The notes beneath the pieces were generated by a model. That model had not been told where the DNA came from and did not search any database. It saw only the letters and a list, made by a program, of their open reading frames with translations. 62,615 bases of DNA, taken from positions 1 through 62,615 of the forward strand of contig JAKUUM010000010.1 in assembly GCA_022447065.1 (NCBI GenBank), given 5' to 3'. Made by a program: the position numbers and the translations under genes. Source of the DNA: SAR86 cluster bacterium. Lineage in GTDB: Bacteria; Pseudomonadota; Gammaproteobacteria; Magnimaribacterales; Magnimaribacteraceae. This document shows positions 55,290 through 62,491 of the stretch, in pieces; position 1 is the first letter of the stretch; each line of letters begins with the position of its first letter.

Positions 55290-56671
55290 ACCAAAAAGTT
55301 ATGGGCAGATTTGCTCCTAGCCCTACTGGAACTCTTCATATTGGTGGAGCCAGGACGGCTTTGTTTGCTTGGCTTTATTCTAAGAGTTTAGGAGGGAAAT
55401 GTCTTTTGAGATTGGAGGATACAGACAAGGAAAGATCAAAGCAGAAGTACACAAATTCTATTATCGAAAGTTTTAATTGGTTGGGTATCGATTTTGATGA
55501 AGAGCCTGTCTATCAATCTAAAAATAAGAACAGACATCTAGAGAAAGCAACACAATTGGTTGAGGATGGCCAAGCTTATTTTTGTGATTGTTCAACAGAG
55601 CGTCTTCAGAAGTTAAGAGAAGAACAACAAAAGAAAGGATTTAAACCTAAATACGATGAGAAGTGTAGAGAATTAAATTTAAAGCAAGCCACCAATACTG
55701 TGGTTCGCTTCAAGAACCCTGGAAGGGGTAAAGTTAGTTTTAATGATATTGTTCGTGGAGAAATTGAAGTATCTAATGAAGAATTAGACGACCTGATTCT
55801 AGTCAGGAGCGACGGGACGCCTACTTATAACCTCTGCGTTGTTGTAGATGACATAGACATGAATATAACCCATGTGATTAGAGGGGATGATCATGTCAAC
55901 AATACGTTTAGACAAGTTAACATTTTTGAAGCTTTAGGAGAGGAAATTCCGATATACGGACATGTACCTATGATCCTAGGAGGGGACGGCAAGCGAATGT
56001 CTAAACGACATGGGGCGGCCAGTATTTCTGAATACAAAGAAATGGGAGTATTGCCGCAAGCTTTACTAAATTATTTATCGAGATTGGGTTGGTCTTTAGG
56101 CGACCAAGAAATTTTTCAATTTGAGGAACTGATAGAAAAGTTTAAAGATGGAAGGATGAATAATGCCCCCGCATCTTTTTCATTAGAGAAGCTGCTTTGG
56201 TTCAACAAAGAATATTTATCCAAAATGGATGAAAAAGAACTTATTGGAAGATTATCAAGTTTTTGTGGCTACTTTCAGAAAGACGATTATTCTTCAAAAG
56301 TTTTAGATTTAATTAAAGATCGATGTAATTTGCTTTCTGACTTTGAACAAGAAACAAAATATTTCTTTGAAGATTTAGAAGCAATAGATTCAAAAGACGC
56401 AAATAAAACGTTTACACCAGAAGCCATGGATGTGCTTAAGATTTTGCTTCGGGAATTTTCAGCTTTAGAAGATTGGACATCTGAAAGTATTAACCACACC
56501 ATAGAGACAGTTATGGAATCTGCTAATCTTGGAATGGGTCAAGTGGGTAAGCCATTGAGATTAGCGGTTACCGGTAGAATGAATTCACCACCTGTTGATA
56601 AAACTTGTGCAGTACTTGGAAGGGATAAAGTTATCGAGAGAATGGAAGAGGCTCTAAATAAACTGTTATAG
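55286..56671 (+). CDS. gltX: glutamyl-tRNA synthetase
   Basis: Class Ia synthetase charging tRNA-Glu. From ATG 55286, overlapping the dnaQ TGA, 461 residues. MGRFAPSPTGTLHIGGARTAL includes the HIGH-type motif (HIGG, 18-21); the KMSKR motif is KRMSKR at 236-241. A zinc-type region CDCSTERLQ is present but further cysteines are sparse, giving an incomplete zinc site (C...C...C EKCRE). A TTG start five codons earlier and an ATG at 55301 are alternatives. Its end overlaps the convergent hydrolase gene by 6 bases. Confidence 0.95.
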   Translation: MNQKVMGRFAPSPTGTLHIGGARTALFAWLYSKSLGGKCLLRLEDTDKERSKQKYTNSIIESFNWLGIDFDEEPVYQSKNKNRHLEKATQLVEDGQAYFCDCSTERLQKLREEQQKKGFKPKYDEKCRELNLKQATNTVVRFKNPGRGKVSFNDIVRGEIEVSNEELDDLILVRSDGTPTYNLCVVVDDIDMNITHVIRGDDHVNNTFRQVNIFEALGEEIPIYGHVPMILGGDGKRMSKRHGAASISEYKEMGVLPQALLNYLSRLGWSLGDQEIFQFEELIEKFKDGRMNNAPASFSLEKLLWFNKEYLSKMDEKELIGRLSSFCGYFQKDDYSSKVLDLIKDRCNLLSDFEQETKYFFEDLEAIDSKDANKTFTPEAMDVLKILLREFSALEDWTSESINHTIETVMESANLGMGQVGKPLRLAVTGRMNSPPVDKTCAVLGRDKVIERMEEALNKLL

Positions 56672-57634
56672 GTATCTCTTTAAAAACTTATCTATCTGTT
56701 GCCAAGTTTCTTCACGAATATGGTCCTGTTCCATAAATAGTTCATGGTTGCCTTCAATCCTAGCAATAGATATTTTTGGAATGGTTTGGCAGATTAATTC
56801 ATTCTTTTCTGAATTGACCACTTGATCTTTTGTTGCGCTCAACAGGAGGGTAGGGGATGTAATTTTCTGACTCCAATTAGGTTTGCTAAATTTTCTGGTT
56901 CTTTTAATTGATTCATGTACCCAGGCTAATGATAAACCTCCAAGGGCTAGATTTTCATTTTTTCTGATTAGGTCAACGCTTCTAGTGAATCTTGATTTGT
57001 CAGAAGTTACATCATTTTCTTCAAAGGGTATTTCATGCCATCCCTTTCTTTCTTTCCACTCAGGTTGTGGTAGCGCTCTATTTCTAAAACCCAATCTTGA
57101 TATCTCACCCAAGACTAGAACAAAGATTTCCATAGATTTAGGAAGTTTCAAAGATAACATAGGAGCACATAGGATAATTAGATCAAAAACTCCAGAGTGT
57201 TCAGCAGCTAGTGAAGCTATCAAACAGCCCCCCATAGAATGACCTATTCCTATCCACGGTTTGGGGCAATTGGAAACGTAGACAAGATCAAGGATCTCTT
57301 TCAATTCTTGGTCGTATAAAGAGAAATCACTAACGTGACCCAAGTAAGGGTTGTCTATCAAACGATCAGATAATCCTTGTCCTCTCCAGTCAAACATAGC
57401 CACACAAAAATCCCTATCTAAGAACTCTTGAACTACCTCATAGTACTTTTCAATAAACTCAGTACGACCAGATTGCAAAATAACCGTTCCTCTAGCTGAG
57501 TTTGAATTCCAGATGGCCACTCGAATTTTTACTTTGTCTGAAGTAATAAAAAAAAAGGCTTTTCCCCCTTTTGGTGAAAGGAAATTCTTAATCTCTGTCA
57601 GTGGTGCTTCTTGTAAACTTGCTAATTGAGTCAT
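56666..57634 (-). CDS. alpha/beta-hydrolase, lysophospholipase (PldB)-like
   Basis: Serine hydrolase of 322 residues. FDWRGQGLSDRL, the nucleophile elbow GIGHSMGGCL (GxSxG), the PTLLLSATKDQVV acid strand and the final GNHELFMEQD with catalytic His resemble PldB/monoacylglycerol lipases. No signal peptide. I chose the internal ATG at 57634; the frame is also open to an ATG at 57679, but that codon would overlap the start codon of the divergent DUF6580 gene. Neither start has a good Shine-Dalgarno, so the start is uncertain. Confidence 0.82.
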   Translation of the reverse strand: MTQLASLQEAPLTEIKNFLSPKGGKAFFFITSDKVKIRVAIWNSNSARGTVILQSGRTEFIEKYYEVVQEFLDRDFCVAMFDWRGQGLSDRLIDNPYLGHVSDFSLYDQELKEILDLVYVSNCPKPWIGIGHSMGGCLIASLAAEHSGVFDLIILCAPMLSLKLPKSMEIFVLVLGEISRLGFRNRALPQPEWKERKGWHEIPFEENDVTSDKSRFTRSVDLIRKNENLALGGLSLAWVHESIKRTRKFSKPNWSQKITSPTLLLSATKDQVVNSEKNELICQTIPKISIARIEGNHELFMEQDHIREETWQQIDKFLKRYL

Positions 57635-57677
57635 ATCATGAAAATAAATTAAACTATTAAGCCTAATTAATTTAAAC

Positions 57678-58178
57678 ATGAACCTTTTAAAGAGTCTCTT
57701 ATTCTTTGTTGGCCTATTAATTCTGAGCCGTCTAATACCTCATCCACCTAACTTCACTCCTCTTATTGCAGGAGCCGTTTTTCTACCTTTTATGTTAAAA
57801 GACAAAACTTTAATAATTGGCTTGCCTTTGCTTTGTCTATTTATTTCTGACTTAATTATCGGCTTTCACAATGTCATGCTTTGGACTTACGGGGCTTTCT
57901 TGATTATTGGACTAATGGTTATTAATTTTTCAAAACTTAATTTAAAGTCTCTTCTTGGTCTAAGCATAGCGGGACCTTCTTTCTTTTACTTGATTACCAA
58001 CTTTGGCGTTTGGGTAAGTTCTTCAACCTATGCAAAAGACATTTATGGACTCTTAGAGTGTTACGCTTTAGCTCTACCTTTCTATGGCAATAGCTTATCT
58101 TCGACTCTGTTATTTTCACTTCTTTTCATTGCAACTAGATATTTGTTATTAAAAAAAGACTCATCACAATTAATCTAA
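57678..58178 (+). CDS. DUF6580 integral membrane protein
   Basis: 166 residues with about five membrane segments. SRLIPHPPNFTPLIAGAVF near the N-terminus, ISDLIIGFHN in the middle and LITNFGVWV...YGLLECYALALPFYGNSL later are the conserved features of the DUF6580 'putative transport' family, which resembles energy-coupling-factor S components in outline. The substrate is unknown. The metallo-hydrolase and enoyl-CoA hydratase genes follow with short gaps. Confidence 0.75.
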   Translation: MNLLKSLLFFVGLLILSRLIPHPPNFTPLIAGAVFLPFMLKDKTLIIGLPLLCLFISDLIIGFHNVMLWTYGAFLIIGLMVINFSKLNLKSLLGLSIAGPSFFYLITNFGVWVSSSTYAKDIYGLLECYALALPFYGNSLSSTLLFSLLFIATRYLLLKKDSSQLI

Positions 58179-58194
58179 AGAAATTCAGAAAACT

Positions 58195-58869
58195 ATGTCA
58201 GAAGACCTTTACTTAGAACAATTAAAGCTAGGACCTATGGAAAACTTTGTTTACATAATTGGTTCTAAAAGCACTAGAGAAGTTGCATTAATAGATCCGG
58301 CTTGGGAAATAGATTATTTATTGCAACATCTTGAACAAAAGGATTTAAAGCTCTCTTCCATACTGGTTACTCATTATCACCCTGACCACATAGGCGGAGG
58401 CATGATGGGCCAGTCCATTCCGGGTCTAGCTGAAATCATGGCAGAACAGCCGGTGAAGATTTACGTAAATAAACACGAAGCAGAAGGGGTTAAAAAGGTA
58501 ACAGGAGTCTCAGATTCAGACTTACAAAAGGTTGAGTCAGGAGACCATCTTCAAATCGGAGAAAATGATATCGAATTTTTACACACCCCAGGACACACTC
58601 CTGGGTCACAGTGTTTCAGTGTTAATAAAAATTTGGTATCAGGGGACACTCTGTTTATAAATGGGTGCGGAAGGGTAGATTTACCAGGATCTGATGCAGA
58701 GCAAATGTATCATAGCTTGCAACACCTTTGTTCTTTACCGGATGATACTATTCTTTATCCTGGTCATCATTATAGCGAAGAAGAATACGCCACTCTTGCA
58801 GAGACAAAAAAGAAAAACGTTTACCTCAGAATCTCGGATATAGATACTTGGCGGCAAGTTATGGGTTAA
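58195..58869 (+). CDS. MBL-fold metallo-hydrolase (glyoxalase II/persulfide dioxygenase-like)
   Basis: 224-residue metallo-beta-lactamase-fold enzyme. Metal motif THYHPDH (HxHxDH), HTPGHTPGS, SGDTLFINGCGRVDLPGSD and LYPGHHY. These fit glyoxalase-II-like thioester hydrolases (YcbL) and ETHE1-type persulfide dioxygenases; the sequence alone does not separate the two. Either role would use glutathione thiols, consistent with the GST and ggt genes. It lies 4 bases before the enoyl-CoA hydratase gene. Confidence 0.88.
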   Translation: MSEDLYLEQLKLGPMENFVYIIGSKSTREVALIDPAWEIDYLLQHLEQKDLKLSSILVTHYHPDHIGGGMMGQSIPGLAEIMAEQPVKIYVNKHEAEGVKKVTGVSDSDLQKVESGDHLQIGENDIEFLHTPGHTPGSQCFSVNKNLVSGDTLFINGCGRVDLPGSDAEQMYHSLQHLCSLPDDTILYPGHHYSEEEYATLAETKKKNVYLRISDIDTWRQVMG

Positions 58870-58873
58870 GTTT

Positions 58874-59674
58874 ATGGAGTATCAAGAAATTATTTATGAG
58901 ACAAAAGACAACGTTGCCTTAATCACTCTAAATAGGCCGGAGAAACTTAATGCTTGGACACCTAGGATGTGTGAAGAACAAGCTGACGCAATTGAGAAAG
59001 CCAATAAAGATAAGTCCATTGGAGCTATTATCATGACGGGAGCAGGTAGGGGTTTCTGTGCTGGTGCTGATATTGGAGATACTTTTCAAACTCGACTGGG
59101 AGGAGAAGACCCCGGCAACGATACTGCAGGCGGTTCTGGTGGTATGCCTGCTGGAATAGACTGGATTAGTATAGTTAGAGGATCAAAACCCATTATTGCG
59201 GCAGTCAACGGACCAGCAGTTGGCATAGGGGTTACCATGATCTTGCCTTTTGATGTAATCGTAACTTCTGAAAAAGCCAAATTTGGTTTTGCTTTTATAA
59301 AAATGGGTATCGTTCCTGAACTGGCTTCTACTCATTTTTTGGTTAGTAGAGTGGGGTGGGGAAGAGCAAATGAAATGATGCTCTCAGGAAGTCTGTATTC
59401 AGGAAAAGAAGTTCATGAATTCGGATTAACTGAATACTTAGTAGAAGAGGGTAGACTTTTAGATAAAGCTTTCGAAATAGGAACTGTGATGTCGGAAAAC
59501 CCGGATAGGCAATTAAGGATGACCAAACAACTTTTGACAGCTAACGCAGTGACTACTGACATTAAAGCAGCTGAAGAGTTGGAAACAAAGCTCCTTCAAG
59601 AATGCTGGGAGACCGAAGAACACGAGGAAGCAGTGAATGCTTTCTTGGAAAAACGCAAGCCTAACTTCAGGTAA
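58874..59674 (+). CDS. enoyl-CoA hydratase/isomerase family protein
   Basis: 266-residue crotonase. VALITLNRPEKLNAWTPRM, the oxyanion segment GAGRGFCAGADIGD, AAVNGPAVGIGVTMILPFDV and KFGFAFIKMGIVPELAS (Glu region) are standard. A glycine-rich insertion (GGEDPGNDTAGGSGGMP) after the oxyanion loop is seen in a subgroup of proteobacterial crotonases. The substrate is an unidentified acyl-CoA. It ends the operon; a terminator follows. Confidence 0.92.
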   Translation: MEYQEIIYETKDNVALITLNRPEKLNAWTPRMCEEQADAIEKANKDKSIGAIIMTGAGRGFCAGADIGDTFQTRLGGEDPGNDTAGGSGGMPAGIDWISIVRGSKPIIAAVNGPAVGIGVTMILPFDVIVTSEKAKFGFAFIKMGIVPELASTHFLVSRVGWGRANEMMLSGSLYSGKEVHEFGLTEYLVEEGRLLDKAFEIGTVMSENPDRQLRMTKQLLTANAVTTDIKAAEELETKLLQECWETEEHEEAVNAFLEKRKPNFR

Positions 59675-59687
59675 AAAGTAAAAAAAT

Positions 59688-59713
59688 AGACTTCTAAAAA
59701 AGAAGACTTTTTT
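59688..59713 (+). terminator. intrinsic terminator after the enoyl-CoA hydratase gene
   Basis: AG-A-CTTCT (59688-59695), A-rich loop and AGAAG-A-CT (59701-59708), with one A-A mismatch, then six T. It lies 13 bases after the stop. Confidence 0.6.
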
Positions 59714-59737
59714 ATAAAAAAAAGTTAAAAAAAGGGG

Positions 59738-59765
59738 TTGTATTTTTTTTCTATGGGTGTAATAT
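59738..59765 (+). promoter_or_regulatory. possible promoter of the structured RNA
   Basis: TTGTAT (59738-59743), a 16-base spacer and TAATAT (59760-59765) place a start near 59772, exactly at the first base of the first helix of the RNA that follows. Each box matches the consensus at four of six positions. Confidence 0.45.
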
Positions 59766-59771
59766 TCTTAT

Positions 59772-59982
59772 ACCGATTGACCGACCTAGAAACAACTCGA
59801 GACGAAGAAAAGGAGAGAAAAATCGGTTAGGGAACGAAAGGCGAAAGCTCTAAAAGGAAGGCTAGCAAAAAACCTTTTAGGCCACCAAGATAAAAAGAGA
59901 AATTTATCGAGGAGCTAAACAAGAATCTCAAGTTTAGACACTTTCGAACTCGAACTAAACAGAGCTTCGGCTCTGTTTTTTT
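59772..59982 (+). ncRNA. structured small RNA of unknown class, about 210 nt
   Basis: The 373-base gap between the enoyl-CoA hydratase gene and tRNA-Ala carries no convincing ORF but a series of perfect helices in one direction: ACCGATT/AATCGGT (59772-59778, 59821-59827), a GCGAAAGC mini-hairpin (59841-59848), CTAAAAGG/CCTTTTAG (59850-59857, 59873-59880), GATAAA/TTTATC (59889-59908 region), and GTTTAG (59932-59937), which can pair with CTAAAC on either side. It ends with an 8-bp UUCG-capped terminator. Promoter-like boxes precede it. Four GGA motifs (59812, 59831, 59856, 59911) recall CsrA-binding RNAs. It does not match tmRNA, RNase P RNA, 6S or SRP RNA as I know them. Confidence 0.6.
59958..59982 (+). 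terminator. UUCG-capped intrinsic terminator of the structured RNA
   Basis: AACAGAGC (59958-59965), tetraloop TTCG, GCTCTGTT (59970-59977) form a perfect 8-bp stem with the most stable class of tetraloop, running into seven T. No protein gene ends in the 280 bases upstream, so it must end a non-coding transcript. Confidence 0.95.
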
Positions 59983-60047
59983 ATGCCTTCAAGACCCCTC
60001 TCAGATTTCGGTAAAACACTGTTAGAATAGCGCTTCCTTAAAACTGT

Positions 60048-60123
60048 GGGGCTATAGCTCAGCTGGGAGAGCGCTTGCGTGGCACGCAAGAGGTCGGCGG
60101 TTCGATCCCGCCTAGCTCCACCA
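60048..60123 (+). tRNA. tRNA-Ala (GGC)
   Basis: Acceptor GGGGCTA/TAGCTCC (one G-T pair), D-arm GCTC/GAGC, anticodon stem CTTGC/GCAAG with loop GTGGCAC (anticodon GGC), T-arm GGCGG/CCGCC with TTCGATC, discriminator A and encoded CCA. A TAGAAT -10-like box lies at 60023-60028. Confidence 0.96.
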
Positions 60124-60152
60124 TCAGAATCTCTTAGAAGAGTTATTTATAG

Positions 60153-60176
60153 GCATCGTAATCTCCGATGCATTTT
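60153..60176 (+). terminator. weak terminator hairpin after tRNA-Ala
   Basis: GCATCG (60153-60158), a 7-base loop and CGATGC (60166-60171) followed by ATTTT. It could also act on the minus-strand nfeD transcript, but only an AT-rich stretch without a T-run follows there. Confidence 0.4.
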
Positions 60177-60474
60177 AGTACTGGTTTATGTCTTTTGATG
60201 TGTCTTTCTTTAAAACTATGAAATAAAGTAACAGTGATAGGATTAATGAAAGTATTGCCCAAAAAGTTAGTGTTAGTGCCCAATTATCTAAGAAAACTGA
60301 TAAGACATTATTCTCTTGGAGTTTAAGAAAAAGTCCAGTAATTAGTCCACTTACACCCATTGGTAAGAAAAAAATCAGGGTTCCAATAGTTAATTCTAAG
60401 ATTGCTAAAGTTAGCCCTATAATTAACCAGATATTCCCTGTATATAAAAGTACCTCAAGCATCAGATTTTTCAT
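60175..60474 (-). CDS. short NfeD-like membrane protein
   Basis: 99 residues, three to four hydrophobic segments, no soluble OB domain. The order 'SPFH protein then small NfeD-like membrane protein' is that of QmcA/YbbK and YbbL-type loci, where NfeD proteins partner stomatin-like proteins. The start at 60474 overlaps the end of qmcA by 20 bases; an internal ATG at 60462 (MLEVLLYTG) would shorten the overlap to 8. The truncated length means that the OB-fold half is missing or was never there. Confidence 0.65.
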   Translation of the reverse strand: MKNLMLEVLLYTGNIWLIIGLTLAILELTIGTLIFFLPMGVSGLITGLFLKLQENNVLSVFLDNWALTLTFWAILSLILSLLLYFIVLKKDTSKDINQY

Positions 60475-61375
60475 CCTTGCTAATGCTACCTAGAAGGAGC
60501 TCAATCGTCCCAAGTGCTTTCGTTATATCAGATGGCACAATAAGAGTTTTTGTTTGATTTGAGGAGGCTAATTTTGATAATCCGTCAACTTGTCTCTTCA
60601 TAATCTCAAAATTAATTGCAGGCTGACCATCGTTTTTAATTGCTTCAGCAATTAATCGTGTTTGCTTCGCATCTGCCTCAGCTTTAATTTTTATAGCATA
60701 TGCTTCTGCATCAGCAGCGACTTTAACTCCCTCAGCTTGTTTTTTAGCCTCATAGAGCTCTGCATCAGCATTTAATTCAGTACTTCTCTTATCACCTTCA
60801 GCTCTAGCGATTGCAGCTCTTCTTTCTCTTTCAGCATTAAGCTGCTTTCTTTGAGATTCTTTTGTTTTTTCGTCAACAAGAATATCTAGAATTTCAGTTC
60901 TTGTGACTTCAACACCCCAAACTTCAGCTGCTTTAGATAGTCTATTAGCTATTTCTTGGTTCATAGTTTCTCTACTTGACTGAAGATCATCTAATTGAAG
61001 TTTTCCTGCGGCAGATCTGATGACCGATATAGCAGTATTTTCAATCGCCAGATCAATATCTCTTATCCTGTATACTGATTTTCCAGCATCAAGAACTCTG
61101 AAAAATACAGTAGAGTCAAGTTCTACTTCAACATTGTCTTCAGTAATAACTGACATTTGAAATCGAGGTAGCTGTCTCTCTAATATATCAACTCTAAAAG
61201 CGACCCTATCAATAAAGGGTACAATTATTGATAGTCCAGATTCTAGGGTTCTAGTGAATTTACCAAATCGCTCAACAATAAAAACTTTTGATTGCGGAAC
61301 AACCTTTATGCCTAAGTAAATTATAAAAATAATTAAGATTACTAAGACAACTAAAACTATATTTCCTACATTCAT
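60455..61375 (-). CDS. qmcA: SPFH/stomatin-family protein QmcA
   Basis: Membrane-anchored SPFH protein forming large oligomeric microdomains in the inner membrane. One N-terminal membrane segment (residues 4-23), VPQSKVFIVERFGKFTRTLESGL (quoted in part), the SPFH core with ITEDNVEVELDSTVFFRV and RETMNQEIANRL, then a long Ala/Glu coiled coil (about 170-240) rich in AEGVKVAADAEAYAIKIKAEA. 306 residues, E. coli QmcA 305. It is transcribed ahead of the NfeD-like gene and is the last intact gene before the degraded region. Confidence 0.93.
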   Translation of the reverse strand: MNVGNIVLVVLVILIIFIIYLGIKVVPQSKVFIVERFGKFTRTLESGLSIIVPFIDRVAFRVDILERQLPRFQMSVITEDNVEVELDSTVFFRVLDAGKSVYRIRDIDLAIENTAISVIRSAAGKLQLDDLQSSRETMNQEIANRLSKAAEVWGVEVTRTEILDILVDEKTKESQRKQLNAERERRAAIARAEGDKRSTELNADAELYEAKKQAEGVKVAADAEAYAIKIKAEADAKQTRLIAEAIKNDGQPAINFEIMKRQVDGLSKLASSNQTKTLIVPSDITKALGTIELLLGSISKDEKSDA

Positions 61376-61636
61376 AACTACTCCACAAGATATTTACCTG
61401 ATTCAACTCCAACTAAATAGATCTTATCTTAATTATCACAAAAATAATGCTCTATCATATTATTGTTACTCTTCTTTCAAATTCCATGTTGTATATGTTG
61501 TCCTTCAGATCTTTATGAAGGAAAATAAACTTAGACAGGAGTTGGTTCCAATTTTGAACCATAAGCTCCACCATTCCTTCTTTTTTAATTACAGGATGGC
61601 CTAAAAGCCTGTAGGGGAGTGAGTATGTTTCTTTTT
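61376..61636. other. region without an intact gene; remnants only
   Basis: Between qmcA and the recombinase pseudogene no full gene is seen. On the minus strand a frame is open over about 65 codons ending at 61455-61457; from its ATG at 61574 it gives 39 residues (MVELMVQNWNQLLSKF...), family unknown, and it could be a frame-shifted continuation of the recombinase region. The plus strand contains AGCTCCACCAT at 61564-61574, identical to the 3' end of tRNA-Ala. No promoter or terminator is convincing. Confidence 0.4.
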
Positions 61637-62140
61637 CTATTTTCCTTTTAATTTTTCCTGCACTTCTTCAAAAACTTCTGGGCTATTAATAGGATCGTGA
61701 CGACCATCAATATCACTGATGTTCTATTTTGGAAATTCTATTTTTCCTATATATATCTTATTTGTAAGAATATTTCTAAGTGTCTCAGGGCGTTGCAAAT
61801 AGAGTTTATTTGTTTTTAGATTTAACAAACCTTTAAAAGCTACAGATTTCTTTAACAACTGAAGAGAAAGGTAGGCATCAGTAGAAAAATCCTTGAAGAT
61901 TTTTTGAATCAAAGGGCTGTTGTGAGGGTCAGGAATAAGAATCTTGTCTTCTAGTAAATATCCCGCTGGAGGATGAAATACCCAATAGCCACTTTGCACT
62001 CTGGCTCTCATCCTGGAATTAACCCTTTGCTTATTATGCTCTCGGTCAAATTCTGAAATAGAAACTTTTATATTTTCTATCAAGTGGTTTTCTGGGGACT
62101 CAGTTTCAAGATCATCAATACTTATAACAGGGTAAATATG
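61637..62140 (-). pseudogene. decayed large serine recombinase
   Basis: On the minus strand the frame runs from about 62140 to 61637 and encodes the middle of a large serine recombinase: the end of the catalytic domain (SIDDLETESPENHLIENI, SEFDREHNKQRVNSRMRAR), the recombinase domain start GYWVFHPPAGYLL, the helix-rich IFKDFSTDAYLSLQLL part, and LRNILTNKIYIGKI. A TAG at 61724-61726 interrupts it; beyond it the same frame continues with ISDIDGRHDPINSPEVFEEV to a second stop. The N-terminal resolvase domain with the catalytic serine is missing, as is the zinc-ribbon/coiled-coil C-terminus. It must be inactive. It indicates a former mobile element or island integrase. Confidence 0.8.
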
Positions 62141-62491
62141 CTAAAATATCTTGTTGGTTTTTTTATATTGATCACAAGACTGAAATAAACTTTACAGTCG
62201 AATCTATCTGTGAAATTTCAACGTTACCGATCAGTATCGTTTTTACGATATTGCAAATGAAACACTTGAATTTTCAAAAAAAGGACTTAGATCTAATGGA
62301 ATGTTAGTGATTTATAATGAGCTAACGATATGCTTTGAATATAATTTTTCCAAAGCAAATCATTAAGTTATTATCCAATATTCTATCTAAGAAAAGAGGA
62401 GATTTTTTTGATGATAATTTATTTATTAAAGAAAGTGAGTGACGCATGAGTAAGAATGAGAAGCTGGCTAATATAGGGAGTATAAAAAAGA
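62141..62491 (+). pseudogene. broken reading frames of unrecognised origin
   Basis: No intact gene spans these 351 bases. On the plus strand one frame encodes about 49 residues (VTDQYRFYDIANETLEF ... NELTICFEYNFSK) from 62214 to a stop near 62366, and a second frame continues with QIIKLLSNILSKKRGDFF to a TGA at 62440-62442. One frameshift near 62355 would join them, so this looks like a degraded gene lying just upstream of, and co-directional with, the aminotransferase. I do not recognise the family. An ATG at 62446 opens a short frame that overlaps the aminotransferase in another phase and is probably not real. Confidence 0.35.

Noticed and set aside
59753-59830. 25-codon ORF (MGVIFLYRL...) starting inside the promoter-like region of the structured RNA.
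   Set aside because: It begins between the -35 and -10 boxes, has no Shine-Dalgarno sequence, and its codons coincide with the first RNA helix; the RNA explanation is simpler.
59772-59982. Identity as tmRNA, RNase P RNA, 6S RNA or SRP RNA.
   Set aside because: No tag-peptide frame or tRNA-like ends, no conserved RNase P core sequences, no long closing stem of 6S type and no SRP tetraloop region were found.
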